Source: Antarcticimicrobium sp040365005
Lineage (GTDB): Bacteria; Pseudomonadota; Alphaproteobacteria; Rhodobacterales; Rhodobacteraceae
Length of the DNA: 64,000 nucleotides
Assembly (NCBI RefSeq): GCF_040365005.1
Contig: NZ_BAABWV010000003.1
Location: 186,001-250,000 of the forward strand
Direction of reading: 5' to 3'
The notes under the pieces are model-generated. The model was not told the origin of the DNA. It saw nothing but the letters and a program-made list of their open reading frames with translations, and did not search any database. The translations under genes were made by a program, and so were the position numbers. This document shows, piece by piece, positions 7,600 to 17,400 of this stretch (its first letter is position 1; every line of letters begins with the position of its first letter).

Positions 7600-10376
7600 C
7601 CGTGCTGGGCGGAATCGGGTTCACCGCACCCTGGCTGCTTCTGGGGCTGTTGGCGCTGCCGATCCTCTGGCTGATCCTGCGCGCGGTGCCGCCGGCGCCG
7701 GTGCGGCGCCGGTTCCCCGGCGTGGCGCTGCTGCTCGGGCTGACCGATGACGAGAGCGTGTCGGACCGCACCCCTTGGTGGCTGCTGTTGCTGCGCATGC
7801 TGGCGGTGGCGGCGCTGATCCTGGGGCTGGCCGGGCCGGTCCTGAACCCGCAGCAGGAGCGCGCGGGCAGCGGGCCACTTCTGGTCGTGCTGGATGCAAG
7901 CTGGGCCGGCGCGCCGCACTGGGCAGTAAGAATGGACTTGCTCGATGCGCAACTGGCCGAGGCCGGGCGCGGCGGACGTCCCGTGGCCCTGCTGTCGCTG
8001 ACCGCGCCGGCGCCGCCGCAGTTCCAGTCGGCGGACGCCTGGCGCAGCCGCCTTGCAGGGGTTTCGCCCGAGCCCTGGCAACCGACCAAGGAGCAACTGG
8101 AAGCGGCGCGCACGGCCGTGACAAGCGCTGAAGAGGGTTTCGATACGCTATGGCTCAGCGACGGGTTGGCCTATCCGGGGCGCGCGCCGCTGTTGGCCGC
8201 GCTGCGGGCCAAGGGCGATCTGCGCGTGGTCGAGACTGGCCAGCCGGTGCTGGGGATCGGCCCCGCCGGGTTCGCCGACGGGGCGCTTCAATTGACGCTG
8301 CATCGCTCTGATCCCGGCGCGGCGCGCGCGGTGACAGTGCTGGCCCAGGGCCAGGATCCCGCCGGCGCGGCGCGAGTGCTCGCCACGGTTCCGACCCGGT
8401 TCGACCCCGGCGCGGGCGAGGCGACGGCGGCGCTGTCGCTGCCGGCCGAGTTGCGGGCGCGAATTTCCCGGTTCGAGATCCAGGGCCAACGCTCGGCCGG
8501 GGCGGTAACGCTGGCCGACGACCGGCTGCGGCGGCGCGAGGTGGCGCTGATCGCCGGGCGCGAGGACCGCGAGGGGCTCGAGCTTCTGTCGCCGCTTCAT
8601 TACCTTAAACAGGCGCTGGCCCCCACCGCCGACCTGCTCGACGGCGCGCTGCTGGACCTGTTGCCGGCCAATCCCGACGTGATCGCGATGGCCGATGTCG
8701 CCACCCTGTCGCAGGCCGAGGAGGAGGCCCTGGTCGCCTGGATCGAAAAGGGCGGGCTGCTGCTGCGGTTCGCCGGGCCACGCCTTGCCGCCAGCGATAT
8801 CGCCCGGACCGAGGAACACCCGCTGATGCCGGTGCGGCTGCGCAGCGGCGGGCGCACCGTGGGCGGCGCGATGAGCTGGGGCGAACCGAAAACGCTGGCC
8901 CCCTTCCCCGCCGAATCGCCCTTTGCCGGGCTGCCGGTCCCCGATGACGTGCGGGTGAACGCGCAGGTGATGGCCCAGCCCGACCCGATGCTGGCCGAAC
9001 GGGTGATCGCCGCGCTCAGCGACGACACGCCGCTGGTCACGCGCAAGCCGCTGGGCCAGGGGCAGGTGGTCCTGTTCCACGTCACCGCCAATGCCGAATG
9101 GTCGACCCTGCCGCTCTCCGGTCTCTTCGTGCAGATGCTGGAGCGGCTGGCGGTCTCCTCCTCGGCGAAACCGCCCGAGGCGGCGGACCTGGAGGGCACC
9201 ACCTGGCGCCCGGTCCAGGTGATGGACGGGTTCGGCACCCTGCGCGATGCCGGCGCCCTGCCCGGCGTCGCCGGCCCGGCGCTGGCCGAGGCACCGCTTG
9301 GCCCCGGGTTGCGGCCGGGCGTCTATGACAGCGGCGACCGGCGGCTGGCGCGCAACGTGCTGGGCGAAGACAGCGCGCTGACCCCCGCCAACTGGCCCGA
9401 GGATGTGCCGGTGGAGCGCCTGACACTGCGCCCTGAACAGCCCCTGGGCGGACCGCTGCTGGCGCTGGCGCTGGCGTTGCTGGCCGCCGATGTGCTGGCG
9501 GCGCTGGCGCTGGGGGGGCGGCTGTGGCCGATGCGCCGCGGCGTGACCGCGCTGGCGATGCTGCTGCTGACCGGTCTGCCCGGCGGTCCGCTGTCCGCGC
9601 AACCGGTCGGGGGCGAGGACACCGAGTTCGCCATCGCCGCCGCCAGCGAGTTGACGCTGGCCCATGTCCTGACCGGCGACGCGCGACTGGACGATCTCGC
9701 GCAGGCCGGGCTGCGCGGCCTCTCGGACACCCTGTTCTTTCGCACCTCGATCGAACCGGCACCACCGATCGGCCTTGATCTCGAGCGGGACGAACTGGCG
9801 TTTTTCCCGATGCTCTACTGGCCGGTCACGCCGGAGCAACCACAGCCCTCGGACGCTGCCTATGCAAGGCTGAACGCCTATCTCCGCTCCGGCGGCATGA
9901 TCCTGTTCGACACCCGCGATGCCGATATCGCCGGGTTCGGCGCCGCCAGCCCCAATGGCCGCAAACTGCAGGCGCTGGCCGCACCGCTGGACATCCCGCC
10001 GCTGGAGCCGGTGCCGCAGGACCATGTCCTGACCCGCGCCTTCTACCTGTTGCAGGATTTCCCCGGGCGCCACGCACGCGGGCGCATCTGGGTCGAGGCC
10101 GCCCCGCCCGACGCCGAGCAGATCGAGGGGATGCCGTTCCGCAACCTCAATGACGGGGTGACACCGGTGGTGATCGGCGGCAACGACTGGGCCGCGGCCT
10201 GGGCGGTGGATCGCGACGGGCGCCCCCTGTTGCCGGTCGGGCGCGGTTTCACCGGCGAGCGGCAGCGCGAACTCTCGCTGCGCTTTGGCGTCAACCTGGT
10301 CATGCACGTGCTGACCGGCAACTACAAATCGGACCAGGTGCACGTGCCGGCCCTTCTGGACAGGCTGGGACAATGA
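7596..10376 (+). CDS. BatA N-terminal / DUF4159 membrane protein
   Basis: This 926-residue protein begins with a BatA-type aerotolerance domain with two membrane helices (about residues 7-30 and 58-80). A large extracytoplasmic region follows, then further hydrophobic helices near residues 615-665. The C-terminal ~220 residues (from TEFAIAAASELTLAHVLTGD) are a DUF4159 domain with LNAYLRSGGMILFDTRD. Its ATG overlaps the DUF58 stop by four bases. Fused BatA-DUF4159 proteins downstream of moxR and DUF58 are a recurrent alphaproteobacterial arrangement. The role is probably in envelope integrity; the molecular activity is unknown. Confidence 0.88.
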   Translation: MTVLGGIGFTAPWLLLGLLALPILWLILRAVPPAPVRRRFPGVALLLGLTDDESVSDRTPWWLLLLRMLAVAALILGLAGPVLNPQQERAGSGPLLVVLDASWAGAPHWAVRMDLLDAQLAEAGRGGRPVALLSLTAPAPPQFQSADAWRSRLAGVSPEPWQPTKEQLEAARTAVTSAEEGFDTLWLSDGLAYPGRAPLLAALRAKGDLRVVETGQPVLGIGPAGFADGALQLTLHRSDPGAARAVTVLAQGQDPAGAARVLATVPTRFDPGAGEATAALSLPAELRARISRFEIQGQRSAGAVTLADDRLRRREVALIAGREDREGLELLSPLHYLKQALAPTADLLDGALLDLLPANPDVIAMADVATLSQAEEEALVAWIEKGGLLLRFAGPRLAASDIARTEEHPLMPVRLRSGGRTVGGAMSWGEPKTLAPFPAESPFAGLPVPDDVRVNAQVMAQPDPMLAERVIAALSDDTPLVTRKPLGQGQVVLFHVTANAEWSTLPLSGLFVQMLERLAVSSSAKPPEAADLEGTTWRPVQVMDGFGTLRDAGALPGVAGPALAEAPLGPGLRPGVYDSGDRRLARNVLGEDSALTPANWPEDVPVERLTLRPEQPLGGPLLALALALLAADVLAALALGGRLWPMRRGVTALAMLLLTGLPGGPLSAQPVGGEDTEFAIAAASELTLAHVLTGDARLDDLAQAGLRGLSDTLFFRTSIEPAPPIGLDLERDELAFFPMLYWPVTPEQPQPSDAAYARLNAYLRSGGMILFDTRDADIAGFGAASPNGRKLQALAAPLDIPPLEPVPQDHVLTRAFYLLQDFPGRHARGRIWVEAAPPDAEQIEGMPFRNLNDGVTPVVIGGNDWAAAWAVDRDGRPLLPVGRGFTGERQRELSLRFGVNLVMHVLTGNYKSDQVHVPALLDRLGQ

Positions 10377-12415
10377 CCGGAACCGTCATCTTCGACCCGC
10401 TGCTGCCCTGGCCGGTCCTGGTCGGTCTGGCCGCGCTCTCGGCCATTGCCGTGGGTCTGGCGCTGTGGCGCGGGCTGTCCGGATGGGGGCTGCGGCTGCT
10501 GGCGGCACTGGTGATCCTCGCCGCGCTGACGCGGCCCGGCTACCAGATCGAGGACCGCGCCCCGCTGAGCGACATCGTGATCCTCATCGAGGACGACAGC
10601 GCCAGCCAGCACCTGTCCGACCGCCCGTCCCAGATGGAGGCCGCCGGCGCGGCCCTGGCGGCGAAGATATCCGCGCGTGAGAACACCGAGCTGCGCCGCC
10701 TGCATGTCGGCGACGGGGCAGGCGACGCGGGAACCGAGCTGATGACCGCGCTGTCGACCGCGCTGGCCGAGGAGCCGCAGGCGCGCATCGCCGGGATCAT
10801 CGCGCTGTCGGACGGGCGGGTGCACGATATCGACCGCGCCCCCGATCTGCCGGCGCCGATGCACCTGCTGCTGACCGGGCGCGAAGGCGACTGGGACCGC
10901 CGGCTGACCGTGCGCAACGCTCCCGCCTTTGCCATCATCGGCGAGGCGGTGACCCTGACCCTGCGCATAGAGGACAGCGGCGCGGCCCCGCGGGGGGCGG
11001 CAACCGCGCCCTTGGACATATCCGTCGATGGCGCGCCGCCGGACCGGTTCACCGTACCGATCGGCCGGGATATCGAGCTGCCCGTCACCCTGCCCCACGG
11101 CGGGCGCAACGTGATCCGCTTTTCGGTCCCCGAGGCGGAGGGCGAGCTGACCGACCGCAACAACAGCGCTCTGATCCAGATGAACGGGGTGCGCGACCGG
11201 CTGCGCGTGTTGCTGGTCTCGGGCGAACCGCACGCGGGGGGCCGCACCTGGCGCAACCTGCTGAAATCCGACAGCTCCGTGGACCTCGTGCATTTCACCA
11301 TCCTGCGCCCACCCGAGAAACAGGACGGCGTGCCGGTGGACGAGCTGTCACTGATCGCCTTTCCGACCCGCGAGCTGTTCCTGGAGAAGATCGACGATTT
11401 TGACCTGATCATCTTCGACCGCTACCAGCGGCGCGGCATCCTGCCGGCGATCTACCTCGACAACGTGGCCAACTACGTGACCAATGGCGGCGCGGTTCTG
11501 GTCGCGGCGGGGCCCGACTTCGCCACCGCAGACAGCATCTATCGCTCGCCGCTGGCACCGGTTCTGCCGGCCCGGCCCACCGCGCGGGTGATCGAGGACC
11601 GCTATCGCCCCGAGGTGACCGAGCTGGGCGCGCGTCACCCGGTCACCGCCGACCTCGGCGCGGGCGAGGACTGGGGATCGTGGCTGCGCCAGATCGAGGT
11701 CGAGCCGGAGGCCGGCAACGTGGTGATGACCGGCCATGAGGACCAGCCGCTGCTGATCCTCGACCGGGTCGGCGAGGGACGCGTGGCGCTGCTGGCCTCG
11801 GACCATGCCTGGCTCTGGGGGCGCGGCTACGAGGGCGGCGGACCGCAACTCGAACTGCTGCGGCGGCTGGCGCACTGGATGATGAAGGAACCGGAACTGG
11901 AGGAAGAGGCGCTCTGGGCCGAGGCCAGCGGCCAGCGGATGCGCATCATCCGCCGCACGCTGGGCGAAACCGTGGGACCGGTGACGGTGACCCGCCCCGA
12001 CGGCGGGACCGAGGAACTGGACTTGCGCGAGGTCGCCCCGGGCCGCTTCGAAGCCCGCTACCAGGGCCCGGAGATCGGCCTTTATCGCCTCGTCGAGGGC
12101 GACCAGAGCGCGGTGATCGGGCTTGGCCCCGCCGCCCCGCGCGAATTCGAACAGACCATCGCCACCGGCGCGGTGCTGAGGCCGGTGATCGACCCGCTGC
12201 GCGGCGGCATCCAGCGGCTCGAGGAGGGGTTGCCGCGCCTGCGCGACGTGCGCGCCGGGCGCCCGGCCTCGGGGCGCGGCTGGATCGGCCTGACCCCGCG
12301 CGGCGCCTATGAGACCCGCGACGTGCGCCAGACACCGCTGTTGCCGGCGTGGCTGGTTCTGGTCCTGGCCTCGACGCTGATCGTCGGCGGCTGGCTGCGC
12401 GAGGGGCGGCGTTAG
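10373..12415 (+). CDS. Large inner-membrane protein of the MoxR operon (glutamine-amidotransferase-like fold possible)
   Basis: This 680-residue protein has two N-terminal membrane helices (about residues 10-28 and 36-54), a long periplasmic-type region, and one C-terminal helix (LLPAWLVLVLASTLIVGGWL). The middle contains LLVSGEPHAGGRTWRNLL and VTNGGAVLVAAGP, which resemble the glutamine-amidotransferase-like fold found in related membrane proteins of MoxR operons, but I see no convincing catalytic triad. Its start overlaps the preceding stop by four bases, so four genes (moxR, DUF58, BatA/DUF4159 and this one) form one coupled operon. It ends 9 bases from the convergent pbpC. Confidence 0.85.
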   Translation: MTGTVIFDPLLPWPVLVGLAALSAIAVGLALWRGLSGWGLRLLAALVILAALTRPGYQIEDRAPLSDIVILIEDDSASQHLSDRPSQMEAAGAALAAKISARENTELRRLHVGDGAGDAGTELMTALSTALAEEPQARIAGIIALSDGRVHDIDRAPDLPAPMHLLLTGREGDWDRRLTVRNAPAFAIIGEAVTLTLRIEDSGAAPRGAATAPLDISVDGAPPDRFTVPIGRDIELPVTLPHGGRNVIRFSVPEAEGELTDRNNSALIQMNGVRDRLRVLLVSGEPHAGGRTWRNLLKSDSSVDLVHFTILRPPEKQDGVPVDELSLIAFPTRELFLEKIDDFDLIIFDRYQRRGILPAIYLDNVANYVTNGGAVLVAAGPDFATADSIYRSPLAPVLPARPTARVIEDRYRPEVTELGARHPVTADLGAGEDWGSWLRQIEVEPEAGNVVMTGHEDQPLLILDRVGEGRVALLASDHAWLWGRGYEGGGPQLELLRRLAHWMMKEPELEEEALWAEASGQRMRIIRRTLGETVGPVTVTRPDGGTEELDLREVAPGRFEARYQGPEIGLYRLVEGDQSAVIGLGPAAPREFEQTIATGAVLRPVIDPLRGGIQRLEEGLPRLRDVRAGRPASGRGWIGLTPRGAYETRDVRQTPLLPAWLVLVLASTLIVGGWLREGRR

Positions 12416-12424
12416 GCGACAGCC

Positions 12425-14467
12425 CTAGTCGAGTTGCACCGTGACCCGGTCGCTGCGCCCGTCGCGATCGACCACCACGAGGGTCGAGAACCCGCGCCCG
12501 GGGCTGGGAATGTCGATCTCCCGCGCCTGCAACGCACGCGCCACCGGTGCGCCGTTGGCCAGCACCGTGAAGGGCGCCGCGCCGCCGTTCAGCTTGAGCG
12601 TGATCCGCCCGTCGCCTGCGGCCAGCCGGGCGCCCTCGGGCGGAAAGGTCAGCCGTGGCCCCCCCGAGGGCACCAGCGCCGCGCCGCGTGGGCGATAGCG
12701 GCGCAGCGGTTGCGGCAGCTCACCGGTGGTCAGGATCAGGGTTTCCGGCGGCGGCGCAGGAAACGGGGCAAGCTCCGGTTTCAACCTCCCGAACCCCTCG
12801 AACAGCACCGGCGCGGCCAGGTCACCGCCAAAGGCGCCCGGCACCGGGGTGCCGTCGGCCCGCCCCATCCAGACCCCGATCACGTGGCGCCCGTCGAACC
12901 CGATCGCCCAGGCATCGCGATGGCCATAGGAGGTGCCGGTCTTGTAGGCCAGCGCATGGGCTGGCGCACCCGGCGGCGGCGCCAGCCCACGCAGGATATC
13001 ACCCAACTGCCAGGCGGCGGCGGGCGAGATCACGCGCGGGGTTTGCGCAAAGGGGGCCTCCTGCCGCGCGCGCAGCACCGGCCCCTGCCCGCCCGCCGCG
13101 ATCACCGCGTAAAGCTGCACGAGGTCGCGCAGGGTGGTGCCGACCCCGCCCAGCGCCACCGCCAGCCCCGGCTTGCCACCGGGCAGCCGCGGCTGCGCCC
13201 CGGCGCGGCGCAGCGCGTCCATCACCCGCGCGGAGCCGAGATCATTGGTCAGCTTGACCACCGGGATGTTCAGCGACATCTGCAGGGCCGCGCGCACCGG
13301 AAGATCGCCCCGGTACTGGCCGTCGAAGTTGTGTGGCGCGTAGCGACCGAACATCACCGGCCCGTCGTGGATCAGCGTTTCGGGATGCACCAGCCCCTGG
13401 TCGAAGGCGAGGCCATAGACCAGCGGTTTCAGCGTCGATCCGGGCGAGCGCAGCGCGCGGGTCATGTCGACGAACCCCTGCCGCGCCTCTGCCCCGGCGT
13501 AGGCGGGCGAGCCGACGGCGGCGAGGATCTCGCCGCTTTGGTGATCCGCCACCATCAGCGCGGCGGAAACCCGCGGCCCCGCCTTGCGCGCTGCCTCGGC
13601 CAGCAGCGCCTCCATCCGCGCCTGCACCCCGGCCTGGAGCGTCACGTCATGGCGCGGCGCCAGCGGATCGGCGGCGCGCAGCGCATCGGCCAGGTGCGGC
13701 GCCAGCATGGGAAACGGGCGCATCACCCCGGGCAGCGGCGCGCGCACCGCCGTCTGCGCTTGTTCCGCCGTGATCACCTCGCGCCCCTGCATCCGCGCCA
13801 GCACCCGCGCGCGGGCGGCGCGGGCGGCCTGCGGATGCCGGTCGGGGCGGCGGGTTTCCGGCGATTGCGGCAATGCCACCAGCAGGGCGGCCTCACCCGG
13901 GGTCAGCCGCGTCGGCTCTTTCCCGAACCAGGCCAACGTGGCGGCGCGCACCCCCTCCAACGGACCACCATAGGGCGCGTGGGTCAGGTAGAGCGACAGG
14001 ATCGCCTCCTTGTCCAGCCGCCGCTCCAGCGCCAGCGCAACCCGGATCTGGCGCAGCTTACCGGACCAGCGCCCGGTGCCGCCATCCTCCAAGAGCCGCG
14101 CCACCTGCATGGTCAGGGTCGAGCCCCCCGAGACCGCGCGGCCGTGCCAGAGCGCCTGCGCCACGGCCCGCGCCATCGCCATCAGGTCAACGCCGTGGTG
14201 GCTGCGAAACCGTTTGTCCTCATAGGCCAGCAACATCGCCAGGAAACGCGCATCGACCCGCGCCAGCGGCGGCGGCGCCAGCCGCATCAGGCCATCCCCC
14301 ACGGGATAGGCGCGCAGCAGCACGCCGTCACGGTCGCGCAGTTCGACCGAGGTGTCCGAGAGCATCACCGGCAGTTCGGTCGCCCCGACCCAGGCGTCGA
14401 CGCCATCGCGCAGCGCCGCAGCCGCGAACAGCAGCAGCGCCAGCGCGAAAGCCCAACGCGCCCTCAT
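12425..14467 (-). CDS. pbpC: Penicillin-binding protein 1C
   Basis: This 680-residue bifunctional peptidoglycan synthase is anchored by one N-terminal helix (residues 5-20). The glycosyltransferase domain shows EDKRFRSHHGVD and the GGSTLTMQVARLL block. The transpeptidase domain has all three active-site motifs: STLK, SLN (in SLNIPVVKL) and KTGTSYGHRDAW. The C-terminal ~100 residues match the PBP1C-specific domain. Its final gene boundary is coupled to the downstream macroglobulin gene, whose frame ends 14464; the pbpC start codon overlaps it by four bases in the opposite order, that is, pbpC lies downstream of the macroglobulin gene. The pbpC-macroglobulin pairing is conserved in many bacteria and is thought to repair and defend the envelope when foreign proteases breach it. 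Confidence 0.95.
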   Translation of the reverse strand: MRARWAFALALLLFAAAALRDGVDAWVGATELPVMLSDTSVELRDRDGVLLRAYPVGDGLMRLAPPPLARVDARFLAMLLAYEDKRFRSHHGVDLMAMARAVAQALWHGRAVSGGSTLTMQVARLLEDGGTGRWSGKLRQIRVALALERRLDKEAILSLYLTHAPYGGPLEGVRAATLAWFGKEPTRLTPGEAALLVALPQSPETRRPDRHPQAARAARARVLARMQGREVITAEQAQTAVRAPLPGVMRPFPMLAPHLADALRAADPLAPRHDVTLQAGVQARMEALLAEAARKAGPRVSAALMVADHQSGEILAAVGSPAYAGAEARQGFVDMTRALRSPGSTLKPLVYGLAFDQGLVHPETLIHDGPVMFGRYAPHNFDGQYRGDLPVRAALQMSLNIPVVKLTNDLGSARVMDALRRAGAQPRLPGGKPGLAVALGGVGTTLRDLVQLYAVIAAGGQGPVLRARQEAPFAQTPRVISPAAAWQLGDILRGLAPPPGAPAHALAYKTGTSYGHRDAWAIGFDGRHVIGVWMGRADGTPVPGAFGGDLAAPVLFEGFGRLKPELAPFPAPPPETLILTTGELPQPLRRYRPRGAALVPSGGPRLTFPPEGARLAAGDGRITLKLNGGAAPFTVLANGAPVARALQAREIDIPSPGRGFSTLVVVDRDGRSDRVTVQLD

Positions 14468-17400
14468 TCGTGCACGATCACCTGACCGGTCTCTCCGCGC
14501 GCCCGGAACCGGGGGCGATACATGTCCTCGACCGAGGCGGCCGGGTGGTGGAACAGGCCCGGTGTCACTGCCCGCACGATATAGGCCAGCGTCACCTTGC
14601 CGGCGTCGCGCATGTTGATGGCGGCGAGGAACCGGTCGCTACGGAACTCCGCGTGTTCCGCCTCCGAGGGGTTCAGCCAGTCCAGCGCCCGCACATCGCC
14701 CGAGCGCAACAGGTTCGGATTGTCGATCTCGAAGCCGGCGGGCAACGGATCGTCCACCATCAGCCGGGCGCCGGTTTTCTCGAACGGGGTGACCTCGATG
14801 ACCGCGACCAACCGTTCGCCGACGGTGAAATCGTTGCCCTCTACCGGCACGCCCTCCAAGCTGTAGTACCGCCGCGCGATGGCATAGCCGGTGCCGCCCG
14901 CCCCGGGCGCCACCTCGGGCACGCCCAGCGTGGTCAGCGTGATATCGGTGGGTTTGCCATCGGCGGCGGTGATCTCCACCCCCGGCCCGGCGGCATCATC
15001 CGCACGCATCTGCACGAAGGGGCCGGCGACCGGCGCACCATTCACCCGCAGCCCCGATTGCTCGGGCGAGGCGATCAGCGCATGCGCCGCCAGGAGCGAC
15101 CAGGCCGCCTCCTGCGTCGAGGGGCGCAGGTCGGCGCGGGTGATTCGCGCGGTCAGGGCATCGGCGTCCACCGCCGTACTGCCCGCCTCGGTGGCCAGCG
15201 CCAGAACCCCCGCCGCGTCGCGCAACCCGGTGCCATAATCGGCGCGCCACAGGCGGCCGGTTTCGGGCCGGGTCTCGATCATCCGCGCGGCGCGGGCGAA
15301 CATCGCGTCGGCGCGCGGTTGATCGCCATAGGCCGCCAGCGCCGCACCCAGCTGCGCCGCCGCCAGCGGCGTGGCGAAATCGCCGCCCTTCACATCGGCA
15401 TAGTACCGCAGATCGCCCATCGCGGCGGCGCCCTCGCGCGCCAGCACCATCAGCGCATAGGCGATACTGCCGCCGATGTCGTCGCCCGCATCGAAATCGG
15501 GGGCGTAGTTCACCCGGTTGCGCAGGTTGTCCAGCACCTGCCGCATGGCGCGGTCGGGCACCGAATGCCCCTCGGCCCGCGCGCGGGACAGGAAATCGGT
15601 CACATAGGCGTCCAGCCAGAAATCCCCGGATTCCGCCCGCCACAGGCCAAAGGCACCGTTCGGCGCCTGCCGGGTCAGCACCTGCGCGATGGCCTCGGAA
15701 ATCCGCCGGTCCACCGCCGGACCGTCACCCAGCCCGGAGGCCTGCGCCACCGAGGACAGGTAGAGAAGCGGCAGCGCCTTGGAGGTGACCTGTTCGGTGC
15801 AGCCATAGGGATAGCGGTCAAGCCGCGCCAACAGGCCCGGTGCATCAAAACGTGCCAGCGGCCCGGCCGACAGGATCGCCTGCGCCGTGCCCGGTTTCAT
15901 CCCTGCAAAGACATCGTCGCTGAACAGGAACCGGTCGCCCGCCCCCAGCGAGAACCGCCGCGTCTGCGCCACCTGCGGATCATTGGCGCGTACCGGCAGC
16001 CGCAGGCTTTGCGTCAGGGTCTGACCGGCGGGCGTGGTCAGCGCCAGTTCGATCTCCGGATCGCCCACAGCAAGGGCGCGCACCGGCACCTCGAACACGA
16101 CCTTGCCGCCCTCGGTCAGTTGGAACGGCGCCGGGTCATCGCCCAGCGCGATCCCCTGCCCTTGCGCGGTCAGGTCCAGCGCCATCTGCCCGGCGGGGCC
16201 GTCCGCGTGCACGACCTCCAGCCGGATCCGGCTCTCGTCCCCGGGCGCAAGGAAACGCGGCAGGCTGGCGGTGACCACCACCGGGTCACGCACCAGCATG
16301 TCGGCCTCGGCCTGGCCCACCGCCGCGCGCGTCCAGGCCACCGCCATCAGCCGCACGGTGCCGTTGAAATCAGGCAAGTCGATGTCGACGAAGGCGGCGC
16401 CATCTTCCCCCACCTGCACCGGGCCGGAGAACACCGCCATCAGGTCCTGCGTCGGCGGCGGCGACTGCATCCGCGCACCGGACTCGGCATCCCCGCCCGA
16501 GCGCACCACGCCCATCGCCCCGTTCATGCCGTCGATCAGCCGACCATAGACATCGCGCAATTCCACCCCGAGCCGGCGTTGGCCGAAATAGTACCCCTGC
16601 GGATCGGGGCTGTCGAAGCCGGTCAGGTTCAGGATCCCCAGGTCGACAGCGGCCAGCGTCAGCCAGGCCTGTTCGCCCGTCGCCGCGCCATCGACCGACA
16701 CGCGCACCCGCTGGGTGCCGCGCGGTCGGGTCAGTTCCGGCGCGTCGATGGTCACCTGCAGCGCCTTGTCGCCGGGATCAACAGCCGCATGGGCAAGGCC
16801 GATCGCCCGCGTCGGGTTCTGACCTGCGGCCACGTCCATCGGGCGGATCACCGTCGCGGTGACATAGGCACCGGTGCCCCAGTCTGCCGTCACCTCCAGC
16901 GGAATCACGCTCTCGCCTTCGTCGACCGTCACGGCTTGGCGTGAGATCACCCGATCGCCCATCACCGTGATCAGCGCGGTGCCCGCCATGCGCGGCACGA
17001 TCCGCAGGTTCGCCGTCTCGCCGACCGCGTAATTCTCCCGGTCAAGCGACATCTCCAGCCGGTCGGGGGTCGAGGCGGCATCGGCCGAAACGTACCATCC
17101 GGCGTAGAAATCCACCGAAGCGGCCGTATAGGCGCCGTCGGTGCGCTCGACCACGAGTTCGTATTCGCCCCATTCCACAGGCGCCGAAATGGCGACCGGC
17201 GCGGCCCCCAGCGTCGCCTCGCCCGTGGCGATGCGGTTGCGGCGCATCACCGGCTCCCAGTTCCAGTTGCCGTAAAGCTGGTACCATTGATACCGGGTGG
17301 TGACCCGGTTCAGCGTCCAGCGCACCATCATCGGTTCGGGCGTCAGGTCAGCTGCCAATCCGATCAGTTCGAACTCGGCCTCGGTCCCCTCGGCGACCAC

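Noticed and set aside
8148..10373. Minus-strand open frame of 741 codons opposite the BatA/DUF4159 gene
   Set aside because: Gln/Arg/His/Gly-rich shadow of a confident gene.
13873..16944. Long plus-strand open frame of over 1,000 codons opposite pbpC and the macroglobulin gene
   Set aside because: It is antisense to two well-supported genes, is rich in Arg, Pro, His and Gln, and shows no family motif. GC-rich third positions create such frames.
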